Source: Paratissierella segnis (lineage in GTDB: Bacteria > Bacillota > Clostridia > Tissierellales > Tissierellaceae). From it: 64,000 nt of DNA. Positions within the stretch are counted from its first letter, which is position 1; every line of letters starts with the position of its first letter. The stretch is from NCBI RefSeq assembly GCF_014385195.1, contig NZ_JACRTG010000003.1, positions 1 to 64,000 of the forward strand, read 5' to 3'. A model generated the notes under the pieces. The model saw nothing but the letters and a program-made list of their open reading frames with translations. It was not told the DNA's origin and did not search any database. Position numbers and translations under genes: made by a program. This document shows, in pieces, positions 27,177-35,554 of this stretch.

Positions 27177-27801
27177 AAGAGTACTTGTATTGTCAACCGA
27201 AAATATAAATAAAATAAATGAAATAAAACATATATTGAGAGGTTTAGAAATAAAAGTCTTATCAAAGAAAGATGTGAATCTGGAAGATTTTGAAGTAATT
27301 GAAGATGGAAACACGTTGGAAGAAAATAGCTTGAAAAAGGCAAGTGCATTAGCTGAAAAAATTGACTATATGGTTATAGCTGATGATACAGGGCTATTTG
27401 TTGATGCTTTGAATGGGGAGCCCGGAGTATATTCTGCCAGATATGCAGGGGAAGACGGCAATGACAAGAAAAATAATGAAAAATTACTGGGGAATTTAAA
27501 GGGTAAAAGCTTGGAACAAAGGGAAGCAAAATTTTTAGATGTTATCACTCTTATAACAGAAGATAAGAAAATATATACGGTTAAGGGCGAGTGTAAGGGC
27601 ACTATAGCTTTAGAATTAAGGGGACCGAGTAGTTTTGGATATGACCCTTTGTTTATACCTGAAGGATACGATAAGACATTTGCGGAATTGGGTTCGGACA
27701 TAAAAGACAAAATAAGTCATAGAGCTAAAGCTTTAAAAAACTTAAAAAACACATTAATAAAAATTCTAGAGGATGATATAGATGAGGATAGCCGTAGTTA
27801 G
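27169..27801 (+). CDS. rdgB: XTP/dITP diphosphatase (RdgB/HAM1 family)
   Basis: A 210-residue house-cleaning nucleotide pyrophosphatase that removes dITP, dXTP and their ribo forms. The N-terminal STENINKINEIKHIL corresponds to the substrate-binding S/T-x-N-x-x-K motif. IADDTGLFVDALNGEPGVYSARYAG holds the catalytic acidic residues, and SFGYDPLFIPEGY with KDKISHRAKAL complete the site. It overlaps both neighbours, which indicates tight co-translation. Confidence 0.95.
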   Translation: MNKRVLVLSTENINKINEIKHILRGLEIKVLSKKDVNLEDFEVIEDGNTLEENSLKKASALAEKIDYMVIADDTGLFVDALNGEPGVYSARYAGEDGNDKKNNEKLLGNLKGKSLEQREAKFLDVITLITEDKKIYTVKGECKGTIALELRGPSSFGYDPLFIPEGYDKTFAELGSDIKDKISHRAKALKNLKNTLIKILEDDIDEDSRS

Positions 27802-28255
27802 CGATACGCATGGTAATTATAAAGAAGTTCTTAGAGCGTTAGAACGACAAGACAAATTCGATATGCTTTTTCATTTGGGAGATTATGTAGACGATGGCGA
27901 AAAACTGAAAAAAATCCTCTCTATACCCACAATCATAGTTAAAGGGAATGGAGATTATTGGTCTGATTACAATGAAGATGAGATAATTGAAATTAAGGGC
28001 AAAAAGATATTAGTGACTCACGGACATAGATACAATGTAAGATTTAATTATACAAGCCTTTATTATAAAGGACTTGAACTTAAAGCGGATATAGTACTAT
28101 TTGGGCATACCCATGTTCCGCTCAATATCAAAGAAAACAATCTAATCATAATGAACCCGGGAAGCCCTTCTCTTCCAAGAAGCCAAGATAGAAAAAAGAC
28201 TTTTGGGATAATTGAAATAGGAGATCGCATAAAGACTGAAATTGTAGAGATTTAA
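27782..28255 (+). CDS. MJ0936/YfcE-type metallophosphoesterase
   Basis: A 157-residue phosphodiesterase of the YfcE/YsnB group. All metal-binding blocks are visible: VVSDTHGN, HLGDYVDD, KGNGDYW, VTHGHRYNVR and FGHTHVP. These enzymes need Mn2+ or similar metals; their natural substrate is uncertain. The ATG lies inside rdgB (20-base overlap). It is the last gene of the rph operon; the tRNA promoter follows. Confidence 0.93.
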   Translation: MRIAVVSDTHGNYKEVLRALERQDKFDMLFHLGDYVDDGEKLKKILSIPTIIVKGNGDYWSDYNEDEIIEIKGKKILVTHGHRYNVRFNYTSLYYKGLELKADIVLFGHTHVPLNIKENNLIIMNPGSPSLPRSQDRKKTFGIIEIGDRIKTEIVEI

Positions 28256-28281
28256 AGATTGATTTAATTAAAAAATACTAT

Positions 28282-28310
28282 TTGACAACGCTCATAGAAC
28301 CTGCTATAAT
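28282..28310 (+). promoter_or_regulatory. Consensus promoter of the four-tRNA operon
   Basis: TTGACA (28282-28287), 17-base spacer, TATAAT (28305-28310): a perfect sigma-A consensus 33 bases upstream of tRNA-Gly, as expected for stable RNA. Confidence 0.9.
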
Positions 28311-28343
28311 TATTTAATGTTAACGGTTATTAAGAGACGATTT

Positions 28344-28417
28344 GCGGGTGTAGCTCAGTGGTAGAGCACTGGCTTCCCAAGCCATGTGCGAGGGTTCGAT
28401 TCCCTTCACCCGCTCCA
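28344..28417 (+). tRNA. tRNA-Gly (CCC)
   Basis: Cloverleaf with acceptor gcgggtg/cacccgc, T-loop ggttcgatt and encoded CCA. The anticodon loop ttcccaa gives CCC. The outermost anticodon-stem pair is a C-U mismatch. First of four tRNAs. Confidence 0.9.
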
Positions 28418-28466
28418 TATGAGCAGCCCGCACGGTAGGGTGTTTGTCGTTAGGATTTTAGTATAT

Positions 28467-28544
28467 GGTGGATATGGCCTAGTTGGTTAGGGCGCCAGAT
28501 TGTGGCTCTGGAGGTCGTGGGTTCGAATCCCATTATCCACCCCA
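28467..28544 (+). tRNA. tRNA-His (GTG)
   Basis: Acceptor gtggata/tatccac with the extra 5' G (28467) opposite discriminator C, anticodon loop ttgtggc (GTG), T-loop gttcgaatc and encoded CCA. Confidence 0.93.
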
Positions 28545-28552
28545 TTTTTTTT

Positions 28553-28628
28553 GATCCATTAGCTCAGTCGGCAGAGCACCTGACTTTTAATCAGGGTGTC
28601 CCGCGTTCGAATCGCGGATGGATCACCA
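28553..28628 (+). tRNA. tRNA-Lys (TTT)
   Basis: Acceptor gatccat/atggatc, anticodon loop cttttaa (TTT), T-loop gttcgaatc, CCA encoded. Confidence 0.94.
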
Positions 28629-28655
28629 CAAATAAGTCCTTATGGGCTTAAACAA

Positions 28656-28739
28656 GCGGGAGTGGCGGAATTGGCAGACGCGCTAGACTTAGGATCTAGT
28701 GTCATTGACGTGGGGGTTCAAGTCCTCTTTCCCGCACCA
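28656..28739 (+). tRNA. tRNA-Leu (TAG)
   Basis: Class II tRNA of 84 bases with a long variable arm, acceptor gcgggag/ttcccgc, anticodon loop cttagga (TAG), T-loop gttcaagtc, CCA encoded. Confidence 0.93.
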
Positions 28740-28761
28740 AATATACATAACCCGAATTATT

Positions 28762-28811
28762 AATCCGAACTGTATCTCTTTTATAGGAGATGGGTTCGGA
28801 TTTGTTTTTTT
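28762..28811 (+). terminator. Terminator of the tRNA operon
   Basis: aatccgaac (28762-28770) pairs with gttcggatt (28794-28802), with an inner tctc/gaga pairing, followed by TGTTTTTTTAT. The roughly 200 bases up to 29008 show no gene. Confidence 0.85.
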
Positions 28812-29008
28812 ATCTGCACTATTATTGTAACATACTGACTTGCAATTGCTAAAGAAATTATTATTTTGCGTGGTGGTTCAATTACTGTGGGAAGCCATGA
28901 ACATATAACTTCTTTTGTTATTGCACTTTCCTTGAATTATACCACATCTTAGTATTTTCTTAGGAATTTCTTAAGGAAGTATTAAATTTTAGACAGTACA
29001 TATGTGTT

Positions 29009-29056
29009 ATACTGTAATTAATAAATTGCAAAGATTTTTACTTTCAATTACAGTAT
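29009..29056 (+). promoter_or_regulatory. 11-bp perfect inverted repeat in the leader of the VanZ-like gene
   Basis: atactgtaatt (29009-29019) is matched by aattacagtat (29046-29056), ending 7 bases before the GGAGG ribosome site. It could be an operator or an mRNA hairpin affecting ribosome access. No T-tract follows, so it is not a terminator. Confidence 0.5.
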
Positions 29057-29073
29057 AAAAACGGAGGTTATTC

Positions 29074-30501
29074 ATGGACATTATTACAATTTTTCAAGCA
29101 TTACTTCGATGGGGTGTTTTTGCGCTTATTGGAGGACTTTTATTGGCGCTTATAATTTTTGTTGTCTATATGATATATAAAAATGTGTTTCATGGCAAAA
29201 AGAATATGTCGAAAACGCAGGGGATTGCCCTGTTTCTTTTGTCCTGCTGGCTGTTGTTGGTACTGGCATTGACCACCTTAAGCCGAGGTGCAAACTTTAC
29301 CGGCAGCTTTAATATTGACTTTTTCAGCGCCTATGTCAACGCATGGAATAAGTGGTCAATCAGTGAGCTGCAGCTTATTATCTTCAATATGCTGATGTTT
29401 GCACCGCTGGGATTTTTATTGCCGATTTTCTGGAAGAAGGCAGAGAAGTTCAAGGTAATTTTTTTAGTGTCCATTGGGTTAACTGTTTTTATTGAAATCG
29501 TACAATTATTGACGGGAACGGGGATTTTTGAACTTGACGATTTATTCCACAACTGCATTGGAAGTTTGTTTGGTTATTTTTGTATAATGGCAGTATTTGC
29601 CATTATTAGGGAAAAACGCGTTCGCTTTCTTCCCATTGGCAAAGTGCTAATATTACCATGCGTCATTGGAATGATAATCGGCATTGTGTCTTTTGTTTAT
29701 GAGCAGAAACCTTACGGAAACATGTCTATTCTTCCTGCGATAAAGCAGGATATGTCAGAAATTAGCCTTACAGCTGATCTTTCCTTAACAGAGCAATCGG
29801 CATGGGCATCTATATATAAAAACATCTATGCGGAGGATCAGGATTATATAGAACGAATTGTAGCTCAACTTTCTGAATCGGAAGATGTTATCTTTTCAGG
29901 TATTCAACGACGTGAAGGCGAAAATCGCGTTTATACTGGCAAAAATCCCACTGATGAAGAAGTTCAGCTCAGTTTCTTTGTAAGAACCGGGAATTGGAGC
30001 TATACAACATGGAATGATACCGCCACATTGACAGAGGAAGCAGCTAAAAGATATGGAGACTTTTATAAAAACTGGCTAAAAGAAAGTGGAATGCTCCCCG
30101 ATACTGCTGTTTTCAGTATACAAAACAACGATACGCTTCGATGGGATACACCTGAAGAGAACAACCTGTCAATTGCCAAAACCGCATTTACATTCGGATC
30201 TGTCTTAATGCAGTTTGATAGCGATCTGGAACTTGCTTCCATGCATTACGGGATCAACTGGAATGAATATGTCGCGACAGAAGAAATTATTTCCCCTAAA
30301 GAAGCTTTTAAACAGGTTGAAGATGGAAATTTTGAACAATATGTCCCATTCCAACAGGGAGATAACCTGCGGGTAAAAGAATGTAATCTCGCTTATGTTT
30401 ACGATACAAAAGGATTTTATCAGCCTGTTTATCGATTTGCTGGATTTATCAACAATGAAGATAATTCATGGAATTGCCAGATTCCTGCTTTGACAAAATA
30501 G
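29074..30501 (+). CDS. VanZ-family membrane protein with large extracytoplasmic C-terminal domain
   Basis: A 475-residue protein. The first 200 residues hold about six membrane helices with the VanZ signature (NMLMFAPLGFLLPIFW; FIEIVQLLTGTGIFELDDLFHN). Residues 215-475 are soluble and probably outside the cell (FVYEQKPYGNMSILPA onwards). VanZ proteins give low-level glycopeptide resistance in enterococci by an unknown route. The unusual part is the 260-residue tail, for which I recognise no family. Codon use is somewhat richer in G+C than its neighbours, a weak hint of transfer. Confidence 0.8.
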   Translation: MDIITIFQALLRWGVFALIGGLLLALIIFVVYMIYKNVFHGKKNMSKTQGIALFLLSCWLLLVLALTTLSRGANFTGSFNIDFFSAYVNAWNKWSISELQLIIFNMLMFAPLGFLLPIFWKKAEKFKVIFLVSIGLTVFIEIVQLLTGTGIFELDDLFHNCIGSLFGYFCIMAVFAIIREKRVRFLPIGKVLILPCVIGMIIGIVSFVYEQKPYGNMSILPAIKQDMSEISLTADLSLTEQSAWASIYKNIYAEDQDYIERIVAQLSESEDVIFSGIQRREGENRVYTGKNPTDEEVQLSFFVRTGNWSYTTWNDTATLTEEAAKRYGDFYKNWLKESGMLPDTAVFSIQNNDTLRWDTPEENNLSIAKTAFTFGSVLMQFDSDLELASMHYGINWNEYVATEEIISPKEAFKQVEDGNFEQYVPFQQGDNLRVKECNLAYVYDTKGFYQPVYRFAGFINNEDNSWNCQIPALTK

Positions 30502-30628
30502 CACTTTGTTAATGCCATTTACCTGTATGATGATAAAATCTTGTTCACTCTCAACTAAACTGGCTATGTTGAGGGTTCGGATTTATGTGCGAGCGGTGCA
30601 CCAAATATGTAATTATATAATAGAAAAC

Positions 30629-30672
30629 AAAGGGTGTATTTTCAGAATGGAAGATACACCCTTATTTTTTCT
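30629..30672. terminator. Terminator between convergent VanZ-like and transporter genes
   Basis: agggtgtat (30631-30639) pairs with atacaccct (30654-30662), followed by TATTTTTTCTATTTTTT. The opposite strand also ends in a short T-run (from aaaacaaa). From 30502 to 30628 I see no gene. Confidence 0.8.
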
Positions 30673-30687
30673 ATTTTTTATGTCATA

Positions 30688-32019
30688 TTAAAAGAATAGC
30701 GGTCCTACGAAAGCCCAAACCATTACCCAAATCCAAAGTGCCGCTGCCCCTATCCATGAAGCTTGCAATACAGTTTTCATATTGTTGCAACGCGCTATAC
30801 CTAGTTGACCTGCAAGATTTGCTGTAGGATATACGGAGCCCGTTATTCTCGTAGCGGCAAGAATGGCCGTTGCCCAAATTTCCATTGGGAGACCGACTTT
30901 ATTAATTAAGTCTATAAACATTTCATGAACAATATTGATCTCTGCCACAGCTGCAGCTTCAATGCCGAAACCTCCAACCAATGAGGCAACTATTAATGTA
31001 CCGGCCTTTCCGCCTGCTGATGCAAATCTTGTAAGCAAATCTCCCAAGGCAGTAAATCCTCCGCCAAGGTCAATCATTACAAACATAACTTCGAAGAATA
31101 TAAAGACCAAAAACATATTGGTCATCTTTGAAGCGCCCTCTACAAAGGTATCTATCGCAGAATCGATTTCCAATTTTCCGCTTATAGAAATAACGACTGC
31201 CAATATAAGCATTACTATAATAGCATAACTTGTTCCTTGTTTAGTAAGGACACCAAAGCCAACCAGCAATAAAAATACAAGCAAAAACAAGATTGTAGTA
31301 CGTTTTTGTTCTTTAGTAATCTCCATCTTGCTTATATCTATCATATCATCGGTTATTTCATATACTTCAATTCCTTTTAGTTTTTTCTGAATTTTATTAA
31401 CTGCAAACAATGTAGAACCTAACCATACGATACTAAAAGGTATAACAGCCCATAACATCAATTTTCCATAGGAAAGTCCTGTAACAGCCATCGTAGCAAT
31501 AGTAACACCGGTAAGCGGTCCCATAATAAGTCCAACTTCTCCCGCAACTCTAAATAAGGCACAAACAGCACTGGGAGTAAGTCCTACAGCAGCAACAACC
31601 GGAATAATTACCGGAGCAATAACTGCATTTCCGCCGGCTAACGTTCCAAGTAATCCGCAAATTACAATTGAAGATATAATAACTGCTGCCATACCTTTTT
31701 TTTCAGTGTCCACTCCTATTTTTTTAACTATCCAGTATACAAGCGTTTGGCTGACTTTTGTCCTATTCATCAAATATCCAAGTCCACTGCCGAACATGAT
31801 GATAATACCAATTATAGCTAGGAATGAACCCAATGACGTTGCAAAGATTTCTGCCAAAGATTTAAGACCTTGACCGGTCAGAATTGCAGCTACGACGACC
31901 CCTACTATTAAACCTGCAAGATTTGATTTGTTTCTAAATACTAAGATTAAGTAAACTAATAATGGGATTAAAGCTAATAATGACGGAGCTGAAATCAATG
32001 CGTTTTTACCTAATTCCAT
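30688..32019 (-). CDS. Na+/H+ antiporter- or GntP-like permease (ion transporter superfamily)
   Basis: A 443-residue integral membrane protein with 11-12 helices. It has the two re-entrant-type regions expected of the IT superfamily: LLGTLAGGNAVIAPVIIPVVAAVG and the symmetric TRITGSVYPTANLAGQLGIA (both near residues 125-150 and 395-415). It resembles the YuiF/NhaC-like and GntP-like carriers that move amino acids or organic acids with H+ or Na+. It is monocistronic with GGGGGAAAAC before the ATG. Substrate not determined; a histidine or dicarboxylate carrier are alternatives. Confidence 0.7.
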   Translation of the reverse strand: MELGKNALISAPSLLALIPLLVYLILVFRNKSNLAGLIVGVVVAAILTGQGLKSLAEIFATSLGSFLAIIGIIIMFGSGLGYLMNRTKVSQTLVYWIVKKIGVDTEKKGMAAVIISSIVICGLLGTLAGGNAVIAPVIIPVVAAVGLTPSAVCALFRVAGEVGLIMGPLTGVTIATMAVTGLSYGKLMLWAVIPFSIVWLGSTLFAVNKIQKKLKGIEVYEITDDMIDISKMEITKEQKRTTILFLLVFLLLVGFGVLTKQGTSYAIIVMLILAVVISISGKLEIDSAIDTFVEGASKMTNMFLVFIFFEVMFVMIDLGGGFTALGDLLTRFASAGGKAGTLIVASLVGGFGIEAAAVAEINIVHEMFIDLINKVGLPMEIWATAILAATRITGSVYPTANLAGQLGIARCNNMKTVLQASWIGAAALWIWVMVWAFVGPLFF

Positions 32020-32252
32020 TTGTTTTCCCCCTTTATCTCTATTAAATTTTTCCTACCCATTAGGGTTATTATATCACATTACACTATTAATGTATTAGGG
32101 GAAATTATAAGTATTCTAAATATTTGGTAAGGTGAAAGAGAAATTAAACCTTTTTTTAGGTGTATCCATTTATACTGAGCCGTGTTTTTTTATATATTGA
32201 AATATGTTATTATAATTTGTGTAGGAATTAAATTACCTTTAGATAAAAATTA

Positions 32253-33647
32253 ATGAGGAGACATGAAGCTTTGGAAAATGAGAAAAAGAAATTAAAGTTT
32301 AGCGATTATTTAATGATTGGCTCTATGTTGTTTGGATTGTTTTTTGGTGCAGGGAATCTAATATTTCCTGTACATCTTGGGCAAGAAGCAGGTATGAATG
32401 TTTTTTGGGCAAATTTAGGTTTTCTTGTTACGGGAATTGGGCTACCCTTTCTTGGGGTTGTTGCGATAGGAATCTCACAGAGTGAAGGAGTATTTCAACT
32501 GGCGTCTCATGTGAATCGCCATTATGCATATATGTTTACAATTTTACTTTATCTTGTAATTGGCCCGCTTTATGCAATTCCAAGGTTGGCAACGACATCA
32601 TATGAAATCGGAATTGCACCTTTTATTCATGAAGATAAGGGGACATTGGCACTTGCAATTTTCAGCTGCCTTTTTTTTCTTGCCGCCTGGATATTGGCAC
32701 GCAAACCAACAAAACTATTGGATTATATCGGTAAAATTTTGAATCCGTTATTTTTAATTTTGCTGGGAGTACTTTTAATTATGGTTTTTGTTCGTCCAAT
32801 GGGCTTGATTGCAGGAGCTGAGATACAGCCGGGGTATCAGACAAATGCCTTTTCAAAAGGATTTATTGAAGGGTATAATACATTGGATGCTCTGGCATCT
32901 TTGGCTTTTGGGATTGTAATCGTGTCAACAATCCGAGATCGTGGTGTAAAAGATCCCGGGATAATAGCAATAGACACCATTAAATCCGGTACAATCAGCA
33001 TTGCAGCAATGGGGGCTATTTATAGTATGTTAGCATATATGGGAACTATGAGTCTTGGGGCTTTTACCCTAAGTAAAAACGGAGGGATTGCTTTAGCTCA
33101 GATTACCAATTACTATTTTGGCACCTATGGCAGTGTTATTCTTGCGCTCATTGTTATTACAGCATGTTTAAAGACTGCTATTGGATTGATTTCAGCTTTT
33201 TCGGAAACCTTTGTTCAACTTTATCCTTCAATAAAGTATATTACCTTTGCAACAGGTGTAAGTTTGTTATCCTGCCTGTTATCCAATATTGGATTGACTA
33301 AGATTATTCATTTCTCTATCCCGGTATTAATGTTTCTCTATCCGCTTGCAATGACATTGATTTTGCTTTCTATCATTGGAGGACTTTTTAATCATGATTC
33401 ATGTGTATATCAGATGACAACTTATTTTACCTTGGTTGCATCGATTATTGATGGTATTAATGCAAGTCCGGATATTATACGTCATATGGGGGCATCACAG
33501 GCATTGATACGCTTTGGAGAAAAATACCTTCCGCTTTTTTCTATTGGAATGGGTTGGGTTTTACCGGCAACCATAGGATTCATCATTGGTCTGATCTGGC
33601 ATCGGGGTAAGAAAAGAGAAAAAGGATTTGCTGATGGAAGGCCCTGA
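32253..33647 (+). CDS. brnQ: Branched-chain amino acid:cation symporter BrnQ (LIVCS family)
   Basis: A carrier of about 460 residues with 12 helices. The N-terminal LFGLFFGAGNLIFPVHLGQEAG and the GPLYAIPRLATTSYEIG segment are diagnostic of BrnQ, which imports Leu, Ile and Val with Na+ or H+. The ATG at 32253 lacks a ribosome site. The in-frame TTG at 32271, ten bases after GAGGAG, is a credible alternative giving the usual shorter N-terminus. It is transcribed alone. Confidence 0.9.
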   Translation: MRRHEALENEKKKLKFSDYLMIGSMLFGLFFGAGNLIFPVHLGQEAGMNVFWANLGFLVTGIGLPFLGVVAIGISQSEGVFQLASHVNRHYAYMFTILLYLVIGPLYAIPRLATTSYEIGIAPFIHEDKGTLALAIFSCLFFLAAWILARKPTKLLDYIGKILNPLFLILLGVLLIMVFVRPMGLIAGAEIQPGYQTNAFSKGFIEGYNTLDALASLAFGIVIVSTIRDRGVKDPGIIAIDTIKSGTISIAAMGAIYSMLAYMGTMSLGAFTLSKNGGIALAQITNYYFGTYGSVILALIVITACLKTAIGLISAFSETFVQLYPSIKYITFATGVSLLSCLLSNIGLTKIIHFSIPVLMFLYPLAMTLILLSIIGGLFNHDSCVYQMTTYFTLVASIIDGINASPDIIRHMGASQALIRFGEKYLPLFSIGMGWVLPATIGFIIGLIWHRGKKREKGFADGRP

Positions 33648-33744
33648 ATTTTTAGGCATAAATTGTAATCTCCGATAGTTAAATTAAATGCAACAGAGTT
33701 TGTTTTATTATATCCTTAAAGAACAAATACTTTTCCGGCTAAAG

Positions 33745-33786
33745 TTCCCTTTCAAAGAGAAATTGTGAGCATTGCTTGAAAGGGAA
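33745..33786. repeat. 11-bp perfect inverted repeat in an intergenic region
   Basis: ttccctttcaa (33745-33755) is matched by ttgaaagggaa (33776-33786). There is no T-run, so it may be a transcript-end hairpin of brnQ or an operator for the downstream phosphoesterase. The rest of 33648-33883 shows no gene. Confidence 0.45.
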
Positions 33787-33883
33787 TATACAAACAAAGG
33801 TATAGTGGAAAGAGAGAATTAGTTTTAAAGATGCTCTATAAATGTTATAATAACTTGATAGAAAATAGTATGGAGGTTTATAT

Positions 33884-34687
33884 TTGAAAACAATAAAGAT
33901 TGTATTAATTATATTATTTAGCATTATATTTTTATATTTATATAACTATCGCCAAATAAGTCAATTTTATATAAATAAAATAAAACTATCCTCTAAAAAA
34001 CTAAGTAAACCTTTAAAAATAACACAAATCACTGATTTTCATTCCAATGAATTAGTAAATATAGATAAATTATTCAAAAAGATAAATGAATTTAATCCTG
34101 ATATAATCGCAATTACCGGTGATTTAATTGATTATAAAACAAGGGATTTAGCATTAGCCATTGAAGTTATTAAGAGGTCAAAAACTGTAACTGAAAAAGT
34201 ATTTTTTGTAAGTGGTAATCACGAAGTAAATAATAAATTGGAAAATAAATTATATGCAAAATTGTATAATCAAGGTGTTGTGATTTTAGACAATAAGTCG
34301 GAAGTAATCAATGTAGAGGGTAATGTACTCAATGTAATGGGTGTACATTTTTATGCTGAGAAATCTGATTTTAAAAAAATATTTCATGATTTGAATGAAG
34401 ATAGATACAATTTACTGTTATCTCACTCTCCAAATAGACCGATACGGTTTTTAGACAATAGGTTAGATCTCATATTGTCGGGACATACACATGGAGGTCA
34501 AGTTAGATTACCTATAATAGGAGCAATAATTTCACCTGGGCAAGGTTTGTTTCCCAAATATGATAAGGGAATATTTAATTTTGACAATACAATTCTTTAT
34601 ATAGACAGCGGACTTGGAAATAGCATGGCAAATATCCGTTTATTTAATCGAATTCAAATTACAAATATTGAAATCTTACCGAATTAA
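33884..34687 (+). CDS. YkuE-like membrane-anchored metallophosphoesterase
   Basis: A 267-residue calcineurin-like phosphoesterase with one N-terminal membrane helix (IVLIILFSIIFLYLY). Metal-site motifs are ITDFHSNE, ITGDLIDYK, VSGNHE, LLSHSPNR and LSGHTHGGQVRLP, the pattern of the YkuE/LpxH-related group that acts at the outer membrane surface on phospholipid-like or wall substrates. The start is the TTG at 33884 seven bases after GGAGG; no ATG fits. It is monocistronic. Confidence 0.88.
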   Translation: MKTIKIVLIILFSIIFLYLYNYRQISQFYINKIKLSSKKLSKPLKITQITDFHSNELVNIDKLFKKINEFNPDIIAITGDLIDYKTRDLALAIEVIKRSKTVTEKVFFVSGNHEVNNKLENKLYAKLYNQGVVILDNKSEVINVEGNVLNVMGVHFYAEKSDFKKIFHDLNEDRYNLLLSHSPNRPIRFLDNRLDLILSGHTHGGQVRLPIIGAIISPGQGLFPKYDKGIFNFDNTILYIDSGLGNSMANIRLFNRIQITNIEILPN

Positions 34688-34808
34688 ATACAAACATAAT
34701 ACCTTATGATATAGGGGACACAATGCTGAGGTAATTGCTTTAACATAAAAATGTGATAAAATACAAAATGAGAACATTTAAAAATGTAAAATTCATAAGG
34801 AGAAGAAT

Positions 34809-35459
34809 ATGAAAACAGCTTTATATAACGATACCTTTATAAAAATTTCAGAAGAAAAAAGAAATAAAATTATGCAGACTGCAATAGCTGAGTTTGCTGA
34901 ACACGGTTTTGAAAGTGCAAATATCAATATAATAGCAAAAAAATCAGGAATCAGTGTAGGTGCCATGTATTCGTATTTCAACAGCAAGGAAGATCTATTT
35001 GCAACGACGGTACATTATGCGGTAGAAACTTTAAAATCCGTTCTGGATGAAATAATGTTGGAGGATGCTGATTTATTGTGGAAAATAGAGAAAATAATTA
35101 AAGCTATACAGATAAATTCAAGATCTAATTTGCTTTTAACAAAGTTATACAATCAGATGACTGCAGAAAATCGAACGGATCTTATCTATCAAATTGTGTC
35201 AGAGGTTGAGAGCGTTTCCGCTAATCTCTATACCGATCTTATCGAGAAGGCAAAAGAAGAAAAATTAATTAGAACTGGCATTGATGCAAAACTGTTTGCA
35301 TTTTTTTTAGACAATCTTTTTGTTTCCTTACAGTTTTCTTACTCCTGTGAATATTATAAGGAGCGTTTTAAAATATTTGCAGGAGCTGATATCTTTGATA
35401 AAGATGATTTAGTTGCAGAAGAACTTATGAAGTTTATTAAAGCCGCATTTAGCAAATAA
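34809..35459 (+). CDS. TetR/AcrR-family regulator of the downstream catabolic operon
   Basis: A 216-residue regulator with an N-terminal helix-turn-helix (IMQTAIAEFAEHGFESANINII then SGISVGAMYSYFNSKEDLF at about residues 25-65) and a helical ligand domain. The following 95 bases carry a promoter and a TetR-type palindrome before the aminotransferase gene, so it probably represses that operon and answers to one of its metabolites. AAGGAGAAG precedes the ATG. Confidence 0.88.
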   Translation: MKTALYNDTFIKISEEKRNKIMQTAIAEFAEHGFESANINIIAKKSGISVGAMYSYFNSKEDLFATTVHYAVETLKSVLDEIMLEDADLLWKIEKIIKAIQINSRSNLLLTKLYNQMTAENRTDLIYQIVSEVESVSANLYTDLIEKAKEEKLIRTGIDAKLFAFFLDNLFVSLQFSYSCEYYKERFKIFAGADIFDKDDLVAEELMKFIKAAFSK

Positions 35460-35465
35460 AGATTC

Positions 35466-35493
35466 TTGACTTTTCATAGGGTAATGGTATACT
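35466..35493 (+). promoter_or_regulatory. Promoter of the aminotransferase-aldolase-kinase operon
   Basis: TTGACT (35466-35471), 16-base spacer, TATACT (35488-35493). The operator-like palindrome begins 18 bases downstream, near the expected transcript start. Confidence 0.65.
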
Positions 35494-35511
35494 ATAGTAA
35501 AATAATAAATA

Positions 35512-35527
35512 GAGTGAGTACTCGCTC
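35512..35527 (+). promoter_or_regulatory. TetR-type operator palindrome
   Basis: GAGTGAGTACTCGCTC is a near-perfect palindrome centred on GAGTACTC. It has the form of the GAGTGAGTACTCACTC operators used by several TetR-family repressors. It lies just after the promoter, where binding would block elongation, and 28 bases before the aminotransferase ATG. Confidence 0.65.
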
Positions 35528-35554
35528 ACTTTAAATATCAGGAGGTAATCCATT

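Noticed and set aside
30506..30691. Open frame of 61 codons after the VanZ-like gene, with a gcaccaaat string resembling a tRNA 3' end
   Set aside because: No ribosome site, spans the terminator, and no acceptor partner or cloverleaf can be formed.
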